NCBI RefSeq assembly: GCF_001654965.1
Contig: NZ_LXEV01000031.1
Span: forward strand, 124,001 to 188,000
Length of the DNA stretch: 64,000 nt
Source of the DNA: Proteus hauseri ATCC 700826
GTDB taxonomy: Bacteria > Pseudomonadota > Gammaproteobacteria > Enterobacterales > Enterobacteriaceae
Reading direction: 5' to 3'
The notes below the pieces were generated by a model. That model had not been told where the DNA came from. It saw only the letters and a program-made list of their open reading frames with translations, and made no database searches. The position numbers and the translations under genes were made by a program. How positions within the stretch are numbered: the first letter of the stretch is position 1; each line of letters opens with the position of its first letter. Below are positions 63,169-64,000 of the stretch, piece after piece.

Positions 63169-64000
63169 ATGAGCAACAACGTTATTATTTTTGATACTAC
63201 CTTACGTGATGGTGAACAAGCCTTGCAGGCTAGCTTGAATGTAAAAGAGAAATTACAAATTGCTTATGCATTAGAGCGTTTAGGTGTCGATATCATTGAG
63301 GCTGGTTTTCCTGTTTCTTCTCCTGGTGATTTTGAGTCAGTGCAAACTATTGCTCGCGAAATTAAAAATAGCCGTATTTGTGCCTTAGCACGTTGTGTTG
63401 ATAACGATATTGATGTTGCAGCAGAGTCTTTAAAAATTGCCGATGCATTTCGTATCCACGTATTTTTAGCAACCTCAGCATTGCACGCTGAACATAAATT
63501 GAAAAAATCATTTGATGACATTATTGAAATGGGAATGCGTTCAATTAAACGGGCTCGCCGCTATACCGACGATGTTGAGTTTTCTTGTGAAGATGCAGGC
63601 AGAACGCATATTGATAATTTATGTCGTATTGTTGAAAGTGCTATCAATGCAGGTGCTACCACCATCAATATACCTGACACTGTAGGCTATACCACGCCTT
63701 ACCAATTTGGCGGCATTATCACTAACTTATTCGAACGCGTACCTAATATCGATAAAGCGATCATTTCTGTTCATTGTCATGATGACTTAGGCATGGCAGT
63801 GGCTAACTCAATTACTGCGGTTCAAGCAGGAGCCAGACAAGTTGAAGGCACAATTAACGGATTAGGCGAGCGAGCAGGAAATTGTGCATTAGAAGAAGTA
63901 ATAATGGCAATAAAAGTTCGTGAGCAAATGATGAATGTTCAAACGGGTATTAATCACAAAGAAATATATCGTACTAGTCAATTAGTCAGCCAATTATGCA
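63169..64000 (+). CDS. leuA: 2-isopropylmalate synthase, N-terminal part (cut by window edge)
   Basis: The first committed enzyme of leucine synthesis, condensing acetyl-CoA and 2-oxoisovalerate. About 277 codons are visible before the window ends, with no stop codon. The translation starts [20 protein letters not shown], the HMGL-like motif with the metal-binding Asp. It continues with [45 protein letters not shown] (metal-binding His residues) and [15 protein letters not shown], all diagnostic. The catalytic domain is nearly complete; the leucine-sensing regulatory domain lies outside the window. Confidence 0.97.
   Translation, partial: MSNNVIIFDTTLRDGEQALQASLNVKEKLQIAYALERLGVDIIEAGFPVSSPGDFESVQTIAREIKNSRICALARCVDNDIDVAAESLKIADAFRIHVFLATSALHAEHKLKKSFDDIIEMGMRSIKRARRYTDDVEFSCEDAGRTHIDNLCRIVESAINAGATTINIPDTVGYTTPYQFGGIITNLFERVPNIDKAIISVHCHDDLGMAVANSITAVQAGARQVEGTINGLGERAGNCALEEVIMAIKVREQMMNVQTGINHKEIYRTSQLVSQLC

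Overview
The window is AT-rich chromosomal DNA from an enterobacterium of the Proteus type (Morganellaceae). The evidence is the gene order (E. coli-like blocks in E. coli-like order), a two-partner secretion pair whose sizes and sequence match the Proteus haemolysin HpmB/HpmA (561 and 1577 residues), and a tryptophanase operon whose 34-residue leader peptide and 467-residue enzyme look like those of Proteus vulgaris. A tna operon argues against P. mirabilis, which is indole-negative, and for an indole-positive relative such as P. vulgaris. The species is inferred from memory of these proteins, not from a search.

Layout. 1-4230: rpiA (cut by the window edge), argP, yggE, argO, a small membrane protein and mscS. 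4323-16667: yacL, acnB, a CigR-like secreted protein, then the pyruvate dehydrogenase operon pdhR-aceE-aceF-lpd read leftwards, with a perfect PdhR operator in front, and ampD. 16884-22088: ppdD-hofB-hofC (type IV pilus-like genes), coaE-zapD-yacG, and mutT. 22186-35777: a block lying between mutT and secA, which are close neighbours in E. coli: tnaC-tnaA-tnaB (tryptophan to indole), hpmB-hpmA (haemolysin and its exporter) and copA-cueR (copper efflux and its regulator). 35888-57080: secA, secM, a divergent DUF721/DciA-like gene, lpxC and the division and cell-wall (dcw) cluster ftsZ-A-Q-[118-codon ORF]-murC-murG-ftsW-murD-mraY-murF-murE-ftsI-ftsL-rsmH-mraZ, preceded by a three-repeat MraZ operator. 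57769-64000: cra, a long-chain acyl-CoA ligase gene, leuO, and the start of the leucine operon (promoter, leader peptide, attenuator, 5' part of leuA).

How the parts work together. ArgP is the known activator of the arginine exporter gene argO two genes away. PdhR sits at the head of the operon it represses. Three ribosome-sensing leader peptides are visible: TnaC (tryptophan), SecM (secretion stress) and LeuL (leucine supply). The dcw block makes peptidoglycan precursors and the divisome from tightly packed, overlapping genes on one strand.

The most interesting anomaly is in the dcw cluster. The ddlB gene expected between murC and ftsQ is missing, and its slot holds a 118-codon ORF whose two ends resemble the ends of Ddl, suggesting a shrunken ddlB relic. 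Other points of interest are the mutT/secA accessory block, a DciA-like gene at the secM locus, a hexanucleotide repeat inside the CigR-like gene, an atypical prepilin leader on PpdD, and a long perfect inverted repeat ahead of aceE. I found no CRISPR array, tRNA, rRNA, insertion sequence or prophage gene, and no system that I can claim is wholly new.
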